DNA of 64,000 nt from Onchidella celtica (Eukaryota; Mollusca; Gastropoda; Systellommatophora; Onchidiidae). A model generated the notes under the pieces. That model was not told where the DNA came from. It worked only from the letters and a program-made list of their open reading frames with translations, and made no database searches. Positions 23,041-35,300 of this stretch are shown here, one piece after another. The stretch spans positions 25,614,224 to 25,678,223 of the forward strand of contig OZ007582.1 in the NCBI GenBank assembly GCA_963931925.1, given 5' to 3'. Made by a program: the position numbers and the translations under genes. Numbering within the stretch: position 1 is the first letter of the stretch; every line of letters starts with the position of its first letter.

Positions 23041-26000
23041 CTGAGGTCAGAAGTAGACATGGCTGCTGCTGGAGAAGGGAAAGGAGTATTGGAGTCACAG
23101 GCTAAAGCTGTAGATCTTTAGTGCGTTGTGGATGAGTCTGGAGATTCAAAGGGGGTGCACAGAGGTTTGGACCAGATGTTGACAAGAGAGATGGAAATAA
23201 GGATAACAGGGTGAAGGTCTGGAGATGAGTAACCCAGGATGCTCCATTTGGATTGTTTTCTACTGGAGATTTTGCTGTCCATTTTTGTGTTCTAGGTCTG
23301 TTTCCTGCAAATAGAGCACGATCCAAATTTTGATGCACTTTTGATACATGTAATTGTTGCTGGCCTACTTAACTCAGTGTCTTTTTTTTTTTTGTTTCCT
23401 TCATAATAATACTTCGTTGATGTTGAGCTTTGCATTTTATTCCCATTGATTCAATCAAAGCTGTTCTTGTTCATATGAAATTGTTGAAGTGAATGTGAAC
23501 CTGCTTTTGGACTTTCCATTAGATAGGCCTCTACTTTCCTGATTGTTCTTGTTGTTACACTTCTCCCTTCACCTTGATGTTATTATAGTTGACGTCATGA
23601 TTGTTCATAATATATATTCATTAAAGTTTCCACAAGCAAGAAGGTCCATCTCTGTCACTTCTTTTGATGACATTTTTGTGAGATTGAGATTATAACACTC
23701 CTTGCGACCACTTAAACATATAGGTCACACTGTTGGCCGCATGTAGGTCACGTGACCAGATTTATGGCTCTCAGCGGGCGGTGCCTAGGGCAGCTGGCCG
23801 CAAAGTGGTACCTTGGAGTTTGACAAAAAGTGCCACCTAATTCAATACAACGGCTTCTTTCATCCTACCGGCCAGTCCATGTCCTTCCTGCGACCTTTCT
23901 GGATATGGAAATGGTATACGGTATTGGAATTGATCTCAACTCACAAACAAAGAAATTATGACAATGTGTTCGCTCATGGCCGCAAGTGGTCCACTGACTC
24001 CATGCATCGTTGAAACATGGGGGTAGTGACACCTTTCTGGTTTTTTTGTTTTTTTAATTGTTTTTTCTTCAGCTAGTTGAAATTTCATATTGGGTTCACT
24101 GCATGTCTTATCATTTTTCAGACGAAAATGTGGACTTGGTTTATGTCAAACAATTTTACTTCCATTTTAGTCGTGTGGGTTCATGTGTATGTTACCCTGT
24201 TTTCATGTGATGTACTTTTGTAATACTCAAGGAAATAGGAATTGATGAAGGTGTGAATTATACATGAAAGTCTAGTCTCATGACCTGACCTGGTGAAATA
24301 GAGACAATGCTCAAAGTCTTGAATGATCTGGTTGTTTGTGTTGAGAAATTTATTTTGGGGAATTTTATGTACCATGTATGACTGGAGTTGAAATCTGAAC
24401 TTTGATTTTGAATTGCCCAAGTATGTTTTGCAGGCATTTGAGACATTTTTGTGGTGTTTCATGTGTAGGAGACTAATATTATCTTTATCAGATTTTATTA
24501 AGTAAGAAGAGGGAATCTGCACAAGTTTAACTGGGTGCCAAAAGTGTCAAACAGTTTCATCATCCAAGGCTATTGGCTTGTGATGTCATTGCTCTTCAGT
24601 TGTACCAAGGCTGAAAGTGAAATCAGAGTATTTTTCCTTAGTTGTCCATGGAAACAAAATCCTGCAAACAGAACACCCAACATGAACATGAACTTGTATT
24701 CTTTGGTTAAGTAAACATACAACTCACAAATGAGCACTTTATAACATGAAATGTGATCAAGTATTGTCGCAGGCCAATCAATCAGTTCTGTCTAGGCCTA
24801 AGTACAGGGGAACACTGTAAAAGAGACATTGGGTTTATGATTCCCATGCGTCAGTAGTGCTGGCAACCGGCAGATGAATAAATTACCTGAGGCATGAGGA
24901 TTGCAGTGAGAATTTTGGGCCTACCAGATTTTTCTGAGGAACTTTCATCCTAGAGTAGTACATACAGCGCTGGTTCTGTAGATTTCATTAGTGATACAGA
25001 TAATTACATTAGATAACAGGGATAACTTTGACGTTTCGTAAATGTGGATCAGGCAAGAGTAACTGGCACCAGTGGACTGTCTTTGTAACTCAGGGATGGT
25101 TTGGGACATCAATGTATTACTCCATGAATATTATTATTATTGACCAGAATTTAAGACCAAGTGTTGTTTATGTTGGTCTCCAAATAGTGATTGTGGTGCT
25201 GTTCAACAGATATCATTGAGAATTTTAACAGATTACTGTGTCATTATTCATATTCTCCGTGTACAGACCAATAAATCAGATTTACCTCACTGCTTGTCAG
25301 GATTCCATACTCATATTTAGAAAAAAAAATTTTGTTTTGTTTCTTTGGTGTATGTGTGCATGGATACATTTGTGTGTGTGACAGACTGACGCAGAAGTTT
25401 AATGGAGCGGGGGGGGGGGGGGAGGTGGATTCAATCATAGGGTATGGTTTATCTTGCCGAAAGATAGACTTTATTTAGGTTGCTTTTTTACCAAATTTTC
25501 ACACAGTCAGCTTTATGCTTCTTTCATTTTATAAGCTGCCATAAAAAGGTGGATCAGAAGCATTTTTCTCACTCTTTATTAAAGTTTTTGTTTTTAATAA
25601 TAATGCATCCTTGAAGACCAAAGGTATTTTACTTTTATGGAGTTGTTGCCAAGGTGAAAGTTCGCTTGTACATTGTCATTTGTTTGCTTTCATTTATGGC
25701 TCATTTTTGACTTAACATTTGCCCTGTGACTGGGAAGTTGAGCAGGACTAGGCTAGCCACAGGGCTGGATCTGGCATTTGTTTTTGTCCTAGTTAAACAT
25801 TTATTGCAGGTGGAGTAAAACTGGAGGGGTTTTTCAAATGAAACATTTGATCCAATGACTACATTGTGTGGACCTGGTGCTGCTGCCCTGACAGGGAGTG
25901 ATGAGCGAGGAGTTCAGTAGATGGTGTTAAGTGTGTTATCATTCTCCACAAGTTCAGATGGACCACCAGGCGTCTTAAAATGATGAAAAATGATTAAAAT

Positions 26001-27420
26001 GAAATGATAATTTATTCTGGAACACAAGACAGGAGTGAAACTCAGGTTTCTAAGTTGCGGCCAGGGGCGAAGCGTGGCCCTCTGCCGGTAATCAGAATTT
26101 AAGCTAGAGATCCTTATAATAGGACCTATCGCTACATCATATTTACATAATTATAAATGCAGCGACTAAAACGTTGAAACGGGTGCAAGGCATTGCAAAA
26201 TCTAAAGAGCGGACATGGAGCTATTAATAACCTCCATGAGAGCGGACCATTCTCGTCAACAGGACAGGAATGCAATTTACAAGCCAAACTAATCTGAAAA
26301 TACCATTCATTTATACTAACAGACTTATAAACGCATATTTTTCATCCATTTTTAAAAATATAATTTGAACGGCAAGTTTTCATTGTCATATATATTCATT
26401 GCCAGAGATTTTGTTATTCTACGATCTCATAAAGTTTCTCGAAAATGACCCATTAACATTAAATGGCAGAAAGTGCTTAACTGGCATCTCTGTGACACAA
26501 CAATGTGCAGCGATCTCGGAGAAGTGGCTATCTGCCGTTGCGGTAGGTTCGCTCGACCTATCAAGTGAAGTGATGTTCTTGATAGTTGCGTTCGACTGAT
26601 TTTTATCACAGTTGTTATCTAGACTCTATTATTATGCTTTGATAGCTCTTACTGTGCGTGGAGTAAATTATTCTTAGATTATCTCAAACAAACAAAAAAT
26701 CCACACAAACTCTTTCACTACCCTTTACCTTTCTAGGATGAAAACGACCGCATAGTGAAAAACATGCATAAATCGGTAAAATCAGGTCAATTTTTTTATT
26801 TTTAAACCTATTTTTATCCCCCACCATTCTGCTGTCTGCGGGGCCGCGTCGACGAATACAGGCAATGCTCAAGATAGGTTCTGGGTATAGTCAAGTCTTT
26901 CGCCTTTGTTAATCACTGATTATGGACCAGTTCATAAGGTGTAGGTCCCTATAAAGGTGCTTTTCGGTGAGGGGTGTTGGATTATATAACAAACGCAAAT
27001 AGCGAGGTAGAATTGAATGCTGAACTGACTAAAAGGGAGAGAGTTGGGCTCGATCTGGAAAGCACAGTAATTCTATAATTAATATTCGAAGGGTAATCAC
27101 TGATAATTTGATTATGAGGAAGCCTCGCCTCTGGTTGCGGCATAAGTCAGGCTGGACAAAATATGAATATTGCAAACAGTTATGAATTATAACAATATAT
27201 GGCTGCCATAATTTATCCTGTGCATATTTTTTTTTCACCAGCTCAAAAATCACAGAAATTGTGATCTCTGTCTTCTTATTGGGAATCATTCCTTAGGGAA
27301 TGCTGAATGAAACCATTGTGTGCTGGTGTCAATGATAGGAATTATATATATTTACTTTTATGAGAAATCAGTTCTTTGCATTATATATACATGTAGGCCT
27401 GTTATTCTCTTGTGTTCATA
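23041..27420. other. intergenic, no gene recognised
   Basis: No ORF with a domain is seen on either strand. There is a 14-base G run at 25409-25422. CAGGGGAACACTGTAAAAGA at 24806 vaguely recalls a Tigger-type end, but no partner was found. Confidence 0.45.
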
Positions 27421-27439
27421 GTGTGCTGGTACGGTATGT

Positions 27440-30400
27440 CTATGAATGAATTTCCCTGCACAAATGGACAGTCTGAAGGATGTGTGGTTTGAAGGGTACT
27501 CATATATGGCCTTTAGCGTCTTTACAGACGGTCTTAGCAGCTAGAATATTCACTTTCACTTTGACTGACAGCTTCTCTCGTGGCTTATTCTACCAATGTT
27601 TGACCCGAGAGTGCGATGGCAGTGATTGCAGGTCAGTCTTTTGGGTTCACTTTGGCGAGTGTTTTCATTCCGCCTCTGTCGTTTTGTCAGGTATGTTTCT
27701 TTTGCCTTGAAGTCTATTGCGAGCGTGCCACTGCGCAATTTTTGTCTCCATCTGCTTCGATCATTTGCAAGGTTCTCCCATTCATTGGGGTCGATGTTGA
27801 ATGCTTTCATCGTGACCTTGCAAGTGTCTTTGAATCGCAGATGTGGCCTACCTCTGGGTCGGTTGCCAGTAGCAAGTTCCCCGTAGAGAATTTGTCTGGG
27901 GATGCGATCATTTTCCATACGGTGGAGATGTCCAAGCCACCGCAGTCTTTTTTTGCCTAGGAGAGCCTGAGTTGATGGAATGTTGGCTCGGCTCAGAACT
28001 TCGATATTTGAGATCCTGTCTTGCCACTTGATCTTGAGAATTTTGCGTAGGCAGCGCAGGTGGAAGGAGTTGAGGGATCTTTCATGTTTGGAGTAGGTGG
28101 TCCATGTCTCTGAGCCATACAGCAGGGTGCTTAGGACGCAAGTTTGGTACACGAGTACCTTTGTTTTGATGGTCAGCTTGCTATTGTTCCACACCCTTTT
28201 TGAGAGTTTGCCAAAAGCTGTGGCCGCCTTTCCTATTCTGGCATTTATTTCAGTTGTTATGTCTGTGCTACCACTGATGGTTGAGCCTAGGTAGCAGAAT
28301 TTTCCCACTTGCTCCAGAGGAGAGCCATTCAGCATGATTGGGTTGGGATTTCTCAAGCCTTGTGTCAAAACTACAGTTTTTGAGACACTGATCTTTAGCA
28401 TGAATTTGTCACAGGCTTTGGCAAGGCTATTGATGAGAGCCTGGAGCGTGGTTTCATCGTGGGCCACGATTGCAGCATCATCTGCGAAGAGGAGCTCTTG
28501 TAACATAATATGCTCTGTACGAGATTTTGCTTTTAGTCTGGCAACATTAAAAATGGAGCCGTCCACTCTGGTGTTAATAAGTACTCCACCTGAACATCGA
28601 CCAAAGGCATTCTTGAGTAGGGCTGCAAAATATATACCAAATAAGGTAGGAGCAAGAACACATCCCTGCTTCACACCGCTGTTTACAGCAAATGAATTGG
28701 ATGTGCAGCCCTCAAAGTTGACACATGCCCTCATGTCAGTGTGGAAGGATGCAATAAGTTTTAGCAATGTTGGTGGACAGCCTATGGATTTAAGGACTGC
28801 ATACAGGCCAGATCGGCTTACGGTGTCGAAAGCCTTTGTTAGGTCCACAAAGTATGTTATAAGCGGCCTGTTTTGTTCTTTACATTTTTCTTGGATTTGC
28901 CGAAGTGCAAATATCATGTCAATAGTTGATCGTTTGCTTCGAAAGCCACATTGTGTTTCTGGTAAGACTTTTTCCGCCAGTTGTTGAAGGCGGCAGTGGA
29001 TGACGCGAGCAAAAGCCTTTCCAGTAATGCTGAGGAGGGATATGCCTCGATAGTTGTTGCAGTCGCCTTTGTCTCCTTTGTTCTTGTAAAATGTGACAAT
29101 TTTGGCGTCTCTCATATCATGTGGTATCACGCCTTCTTTCCAACACTGCAGTAACAGATTATACAGGTGTGGTAATAGTGGGCCTTTTAGGTCTTTTAAT
29201 ACCTCTGCAGGAATGTTGTCACTTCCTGTGGCTTTTCCAGCAGACAGGTGGTCGATTGCATTGGAAAGCTCGACTAAGGAAGGTTCAGCGTCAAGTTCGG
29301 CCATTATTGGCAGTTTTTGGAGGTGTTCCTCAAAATCTGGTGGAATATTTTTCTCAGTTGAATACAACAGAGAGTAATGCTCTACCCACCTGTTCAGTTG
29401 TTCATTTTTATCTGTGATGGGTTCACCATTTACAGACTTAAGTGGGGCGCTTTTGGTGATGATTGGCCCAAGAGCTACTTTCATCTGACTAAAGGCGGTT
29501 TTCATATCTCCCTTTTCATTTGCCTCTTGTATGCTGTTACACAAGTCTGTCCAGTATTTGTTGGCGCAACGTCTTACCTCCAGCTGAAGTTTAGCTTTTG
29601 CATTTTTCAAACAAGTTTTTGTACTCTGATTGCAATTTTTGTTATACTCATTGAAAGCAGATTTCTTTTGCTCAATGAGAGGTAGGAGAATTTCGCTGTT
29701 CTGGGCTACCCAGTCGTTGTTTGAAACTTTATGCTGTCCAAAAGACTTGATGGCACAGTCATGAATTTTTGAACTGAGAGTGTTCCATGTTTCATCTACC
29801 GAGTCACATTGGGTGACATTATCCATGCTTTCAGCAAATAACTTTTCAAATGACTTTCTATTTGATTCATCTCTGATTGCTGTTACATTGATCTTAGGGA
29901 TTGAAGGGGCTTTTGATCTGTATATTTTCTTGGCCGAAATTTTGATTTTGCTGACTACCAGTGCATGGTCGGTGTCACAGTCAGCACTGTGGAGGGAACG
30001 AGTTATTTTTATACAGCCCAAACTCTTCCTCCTTGAGAGAATAAGATCTAATTGATGCCAATGGCCAGACCTGGGATGGCGCCATGATGTTCTTTGGCAT
30101 CTCTTAAGGTCAAAGTACGTGTTTGTAACACATAATGAGTTTACGGAGCATAGCTCCAGAAGGCGCTGCCCGTTTTCGTTGATGTTGCCAATGCCGAAGT
30201 GCCCAATGCACTTTGGCCATGCGGAGTGATCTGCTCCCACTCGAGCGTTAAAGTCACCCAGAATTAGCAGGCCTTCGGTGAGAGGGATGTTGTGGAGAGT
30301 CCTCTGCAATGCCTCGTAGAAAATGTCTTTGGTTTCGTCAGAGGAGATAAGTGTTGGGGCATAGACACAGATAATGTTGGTAAAACCAGACCGGGTGTTC

Positions 30401-31110
30401 AGTCTGAGTGTCATGATGCGTTCTGACACTCCAATTGGAGTTGCGATCGAATTGATAAGGGAGTTTTTTACGGCGAAGCCCACGCCGTGGATTCTCGGCT
30501 GTTCGCTGCTAAGGCCCTGCCAGAAGAAGGTGTAGTTTTCTTCTTTGACTGACCCGGAGTCGGGAAGTCGAGTTTCTTGAAGGGCAGCGATGTCGATGTT
30601 TAGTAGCTGAAGTTCTCGATCAATAATTTGGGATTTCCTGATGGAGTCAATATCAGTGAGATCTTGCTGTTGCAAGCCTGGGCGCATTGTTCTGACGTTC
30701 CAGGTACCAAGTTTTAGTATTTTTCTGTTTTTGCCAGGTGCACACTTTACGTCAGCTTTTTGACTTTTGGTCTAGCTCCAACCACCTTATGAAGCAGGCT
30801 GACGTGGCGGAACAACACCCAACTGCCTGGGGGCTGCCCAGGTTACGGCGGGCGGTAGTTGATCAATGCAGCTGAAAAGCCGCTCCCACCGACAGAGGGG
30901 ACCCCTGGCGCTCATCCGTACGCCAAATGGATTGAGCTTATCACCGGTAACTGCCACCTCCCGTGTTGTGCCCATCCGTAACGGATGGCTGGAGTGTCCT
31001 CTCCAAATCGGAAATGGGTGGGCTTATAGAGGAGAGACAGACGCTTGCCAAGCCCGAGCAAACGCCTCCTCGTTTTGCTGCCTTGCCTGGGCTATTTTTA
31101 AGAGATGGTG
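27440..31110 (-). mobile_element. near full-length endonuclease-type LINE
   Basis: On the minus strand a GC-richer leader (about 31110-30775) precedes one long intact ORF (30771-27556) and a short 3' region. The G+C content and codon use differ from the AT-rich flanks. The leader contains a short palindrome (30972-30988) and a 62-codon ORF (30975-30787) in the same frame as the main ORF, separated from it by two stops. Borders are approximate: I found no clear tail or target-site duplication. The clade is uncertain; the protein resembles the RTE/CFDP2-like endonuclease-RT group of invertebrates. Confidence 0.75.
27556..30771 (-). CDS. endonuclease-reverse transcriptase, intact LINE ORF
   Basis: The frame is open from just after a stop at 30774-30772 to the stop at 27556. 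The first ATG is at 30687 (1043 residues), but the conserved endonuclease start L-G-T-W-N-V-R-T lies just upstream of that ATG, so translation probably starts earlier, perhaps at a non-ATG codon. From the ATG: the APE endonuclease spans about 1-250, with A-L-Q-E-T-R-L, G-D-F-N-A-R near 145 and T-D-H-A-L-V near 240. The RT spans about 470-800, with K-A-T-G-S-D, Y-R-G-I-S-L-L, F-V-D-L-T-K-A-F-D, K-Q-G-C-V-L-A-P and catalytic F-A-D-D near 735. A C2H2-type finger sits near 1019-1040 (C-N-H-C ... H-E-R-S-C). No internal stop is seen, so the copy may be young and active. Confidence 0.9.
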   Translation of the reverse strand, partial: TKSQKADVKCAPGKNRKILKLGTWNVRTMRPGLQQQDLTDIDSIRKSQIIDRELQLLNIDIAALQETRLPDSGSVKEENYTFFWQGLSSEQPRIHGVGFAVKNSLINSIATPIGVSERIMTLRLNTRSGFTNIICVYAPTLISSDETKDIFYEALQRTLHNIPLTEGLLILGDFNARVGADHSAWPKCIGHFGIGNINENGQRLLELCSVNSLCVTNTYFDLKRCQRTSWRHPRSGHWHQLDLILSRRKSLGCIKITRSLHSADCDTDHALVVSKIKISAKKIYRSKAPSIPKINVTAIRDESNRKSFEKLFAESMDNVTQCDSVDETWNTLSSKIHDCAIKSFGQHKVSNNDWVAQNSEILLPLIEQKKSAFNEYNKNCNQSTKTCLKNAKAKLQLEVRRCANKYWTDLCNSIQEANEKGDMKTAFSQMKVALGPIITKSAPLKSVNGEPITDKNEQLNRWVEHYSLLYSTEKNIPPDFEEHLQKLPIMAELDAEPSLVELSNAIDHLSAGKATGSDNIPAEVLKDLKGPLLPHLYNLLLQCWKEGVIPHDMRDAKIVTFYKNKGDKGDCNNYRGISLLSITGKAFARVIHCRLQQLAEKVLPETQCGFRSKRSTIDMIFALRQIQEKCKEQNRPLITYFVDLTKAFDTVSRSGLYAVLKSIGCPPTLLKLIASFHTDMRACVNFEGCTSNSFAVNSGVKQGCVLAPTLFGIYFAALLKNAFGRCSGGVLINTRVDGSIFNVARLKAKSRTEHIMLQELLFADDAAIVAHDETTLQALINSLAKACDKFMLKISVSKTVVLTQGLRNPNPIMLNGSPLEQVGKFCYLGSTISGSTDITTEINARIGKAATAFGKLSKRVWNNSKLTIKTKVLVYQTCVLSTLLYGSETWTTYSKHERSLNSFHLRCLRKILKIKWQDRISNIEVLSRANIPSTQALLGKKRLRWLGHLHRMENDRIPRQILYGELATGNRPRGRPHLRFKDTCKVTMKAFNIDPNEWENLANDRSRWRQKLRSGTLAIDFKAKETYLTKRQRRNENTRQSEPKRLTCNHCHRTLGSNIGRISHERSCQSK

Positions 31111-31861
31111 CTTTGCCCAGAGGCACCACCCCTCTCTCTGCCATTCTAGTTAAACCCAAGGGAGAGACCAGGTCAATACATTTGGAACTAGTCCGGCTGC
31201 AGGAGATGCTGGAAGCCAGTTTGATGCAGTTCTCCCTGACAACCACCTTCGGGTCTCCACTCCTGATTTTCTGTCTGGGTTTACTCCCATAGCCTTTGCT
31301 ATCATAGCAACACACAAGGCAGTGTGGTATTTGTATTCAGGGTTACCTTCCCCTAGTCTTCCTCTCTCCCGAGATGACCCACAAGACAGTGGGGGTGACA
31401 GTAGCAGGCTGTATTGTGTACTGTCATACAATAGCAGAAAACTCTGGCCTGACATACAGAAGGGTACTAGTACCAGATCAAATCCACTATTCTGTTTGAA
31501 ATTATAAGAGGAACATAAGAGGAAGGAAGATAAATACATGTATTTTACATATATATTATATACATGTATTTATGTGTGTGTGAGATGGGTAGCTAATTCT
31601 TCCGGCTTCCATCTGTTCATTTCACCCTTCATTTCATTACCTCCATGTTTCATCCTCACCATCCACTGCCTTCTTTCATGTGTGAGATACTTAATAATTT
31701 TGCCATTTTTAACTTTGTTGATCAATGCCAGTTCTAATCAACATTTGTTTGTGCCAGCCACAATTTCTTTTTAGAAACAAATGTCTGAACCCCTTCACTA
31801 CCAGTAGTATTATAGTAGGGGGGGGGGGGGGCCAATGACAGCATTTCTTGGCAATATAAAT
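31111..31861. other. intergenic, no gene recognised
   Basis: No domain-bearing ORF. A 14-base G run lies at 31818-31831, next to the left end of the inverted-repeat element. Confidence 0.45.
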
Positions 31862-32399
31862 GTGAGTGTGCACGAGAAAACCCACAATATGTTGACAGAG
31901 CTGATTTTGAGAAAAATGGCTTTGAAGTGAAAATACGGGTCCGACACAAACTTCCAACTTGGCTGTTGTTTAGGGGACCGTGGCATGTTACAGGGTAAAC
32001 TGTAGACAAGCAGTGAACACTGCTCACTATGATCTCTATAAAGGCTTTGTAATTAGACTACGGTCTCCTAGCAAGATCAAAAAACTTCCGACTTGGTTGT
32101 TGTTTAGGGGACCGTGTCATGTTACAGGGTAAACTGTAGATGAGCAGTGAACACTCCTCAATATGATCACTATAACGGCTTAGTTATTAGACTACGGTCT
32201 CCTAACAGCAATCACTCCAATATTAATGGGTCAGTTAGCTATTACCACTTCTAGGATTAAATGCCATTTTTTCAAAATCTTGTTTTAGGGGAGTCATTGA
32301 CTTCAATTTATCAGAAATGTCTTGTCTTTTATTATGTGTACAGAACTCAAAATGTCATGTTTGCGACTTATTGTGGGTTTTCTCATGCACACTCATATT
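31862..32399 (+). mobile_element. non-autonomous inverted-repeat element with internal tandem duplication
   Basis: The left end GTGAGTGTGCACGAGAAAAC and the right end (reverse complement ATGAGTGTGCATGAGAAAAC) are inverted copies of about 30 bp, with TATA just outside each. Inside, a 134 bp unit starting AAACTTCCRACTTGG is present twice in tandem (31948 and 32082). It has no coding capacity. The transposon superfamily is not assigned. Confidence 0.65.
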
Positions 32400-35300
32400 A
32401 TATGTCACTTATTTATTCACATTGTCATGAAATGTCTCACACACAGAAACTCCTAACACGTGTATTATACTATTATCTGTTGTTTTTGAACAAGTTACTT
32501 TTGACAAAACTTTTAGGTGCACAAAGAAGAGATCTGGTGTACAAGCTTGACCTGGAAATCTCTTGGGTTAGGCAGTGAAGGGATTATCTATGACACTGCT
32601 AGGTGTTATCTGTGGCACTGTTGTTACCTGGTAAAGACAAATTTATGTTTTCTGTGTATGACATTGTTTATGGTGATCCAGTTACTGAAGGTGACAATAA
32701 ATCTTGTTTGATGTCTATTTTGTGTATAAAATATGATGATATCAGTTTATGTGTGTGTGTGTTTGTGAATTACATTGTGTATGTATGTTTGAGTTTGTAG
32801 ACAAAAATGGCAACTAAAAATAACAAAATTGAAGTAGGTAGTACAAACTAACACCAGCTTTGGGCACAGAATGTCTAGCTTTGTCCTAACACGGACATGA
32901 ATCACATCAGAAAATGAAATCAGCACACAAAAATTTGACAACGTGTGAATTTATACATAATAAAATAAATATCAAGGTAAACACAATTTGTTTATGTGGT
33001 CATTCTCTTTATTAAATTAAAATGGTTAAGTATAGGCAGACAAGTTTTGACTGATTTCTTGAAAGAAAGGATGGACAGACAAGAGTGAGTGAACTGAGCT
33101 GGGGAGAGAAACATTCATTAGCAGGACAAATAGTGCAAAACTGATTTGATTATAATGTAGTTTACATTATTTGATACCAATATAAACCATGGCTACACAC
33201 AAGATCAGCTTTTCCCCCAGAATTGTGGCCTGAATGGTGACCTTGCAACTTCAGATACTATTCATGTCCTGTTAAAAAAATTTGGAAATGAATTACCTGC
33301 TTTAGTTTCCTAATAAATGTGTGCGCGCCTGGGAAAACAACCCAAATGTCCGGAAATTTTGAAAATTGAGATAATAGTGTTTCTTGAAAGAAAATTCAAT
33401 GCTGAACAAGCTGGTTTTTTAAATTTTTTTCAATATCTCTAGTAGTTGTGCAGTTCTACCACATTATTTTATGAGACCGCATACGAAACTGGAAAATTGA
33501 GAAAAACAGCTCTAGAGTTTCAAGTCTTCATTTACACTTTAGATTTTAAAAAGCAAAGTATACAGGACACAACAATTTACAGTTTCAGTCCTAACACTTG
33601 ATAGAAAAATAGTTGAATTTGCTATTTTTGTGGGAACTACATTTACATTTTTGACCCGATATGACATTTTCACACTTTTTAGACTGTAGCTCAAAATGAA
33701 CTTTGCCAACATATGGGTCGTTTTCCAAGGCACTCACACAAATGTAGAGAGAAAACCTGCCACAAATCTTTCATAATCATAGTTTCATTACCAAGGCAGT
33801 GAGAATTTTCTGTTTACAATTACATTCTCATCCAACAGCATTTCTGGATGATCTATCGCTACAATGGGAAGTTTGATTTGCTGTGTCCTGCACTCATCAA
33901 CAATTATTGCGATGGTGACTGATAGCAAAAGTTCTCCTCACAGCTCTCCCTTCAATATGTCACTAACATAATACATTATATATGGAAATGAGACACATAC
34001 ACACACGCTAGTAACACATGGTACTAAAAGGTTAGGGAAGCAAGTATTAGGGCACTAAGACTGTGACGTCCATGTAATGTCTTGTTGGTTGCCGTTCAGT
34101 GACTCAACCTGAGCTATGCTGTATAGTGTATGATCTGGATGATGGATGGCAGGTTGAGGGGAGGGGAACAAATGAGAAATGTTTAATCAAACTCAATGCA
34201 ATACATGTATTTCATTTCATCAAACAAGGGATGGGAAAACACTAGTCAGATTTACAGAACAATGCATGTCACAAAAATCCTATCATATTTCTGACGCAGT
34301 ACACATGTATGCAATAAGTAAGATCAACATGCACCGACACAACACTGTGTCTCAAAGCCTAATACTACTCAGGTAACTGACAAAACTGACCAACAGAAAG
34401 GCCCTACATCACGAAAGGACACCAAAAAATAAAAATGCTGAATGTTTTCTCATCATGTCCCTTGGCTTTTTCATTCCATTTATGATTTTCTAATCCCTTG
34501 GTTTTTAAACTTATTTTTTTAGTATGTACTGTATTCATTCCCATTTCAAAGCATTTGAAAAATTGTTATTCCACGTCACAGAATCACAGCTGAGTTTGAT
34601 CTACGAGTTACATGTATAAATATAATAATAAAAAAACACCTGGTGTCAACACTACAAATTGGCAAGGCACAAATCACAACACTGGAGAAAAAAAACAAAA
34701 AAACTCAAGTCACTAAATACATGTACTGCGAGTGTGTCCTGTAGACACGATCTGTGGGTGCCTGCATTCTGAGGGCACCATATATAGGTGTATTTTGTGG
34801 ATGTGGATTATGGATGTGTCATAGAGTATTTTGTGGGTGTGACATAGGTGTATTCTATCTATGGATGTGTCATAAATGGATGTATTCTGTGGGTGTGTCA
34901 TAAATGGATGTATTCTGTGGGTGTGTCATATGGGTGTATTCAATGGGTGTCTGGTCTGCATGCTGCACTCAACGTCAAGTGGAACACTCCAGTTCATGGC
35001 CAGCACACACTGAGTGGAAGGAGGGGGGGGGGGGGGGTCAACATCACATCAAGCCGACAGGCAGCACACTAGGCCAGGCCAATATCACTGCATTACAAAT
35101 AGGTGAAGTTATCTGCAGCAAAAAATGTGTGCAACTCAGAACAGCTCAATGACTCTTTGGCTATTGGCCAATCCACTTGGGTCAGCAACTGACCTCTGCC
35201 ACAATGATAATTGGCGTATGTATCATTTCTCACTTGGTCATCATAACCACTGCAGGTTAAATCTCATATGTGGTTTCTGAGTCCTGCAGGTCTGGAGAGC

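Noticed and set aside
24806..24840. CAGGGGAACACTGTAAAAGA as a Tigger-type end
   Set aside because: The similarity is short and no partner end or internal sequence was found.
28334..28987. 217-codon plus-strand ORF and other plus ORFs at 27480-30055
   Set aside because: They are shadows of the intact LINE ORF on the minus strand, with no domain of their own.
32519..32699. Possible terminal exon: acceptor before 32519, stop at 32576, AATAAA at 32694
   Set aside because: The pyrimidine tract is weak, no upstream exon is found, and the peptide matches nothing I recognise.
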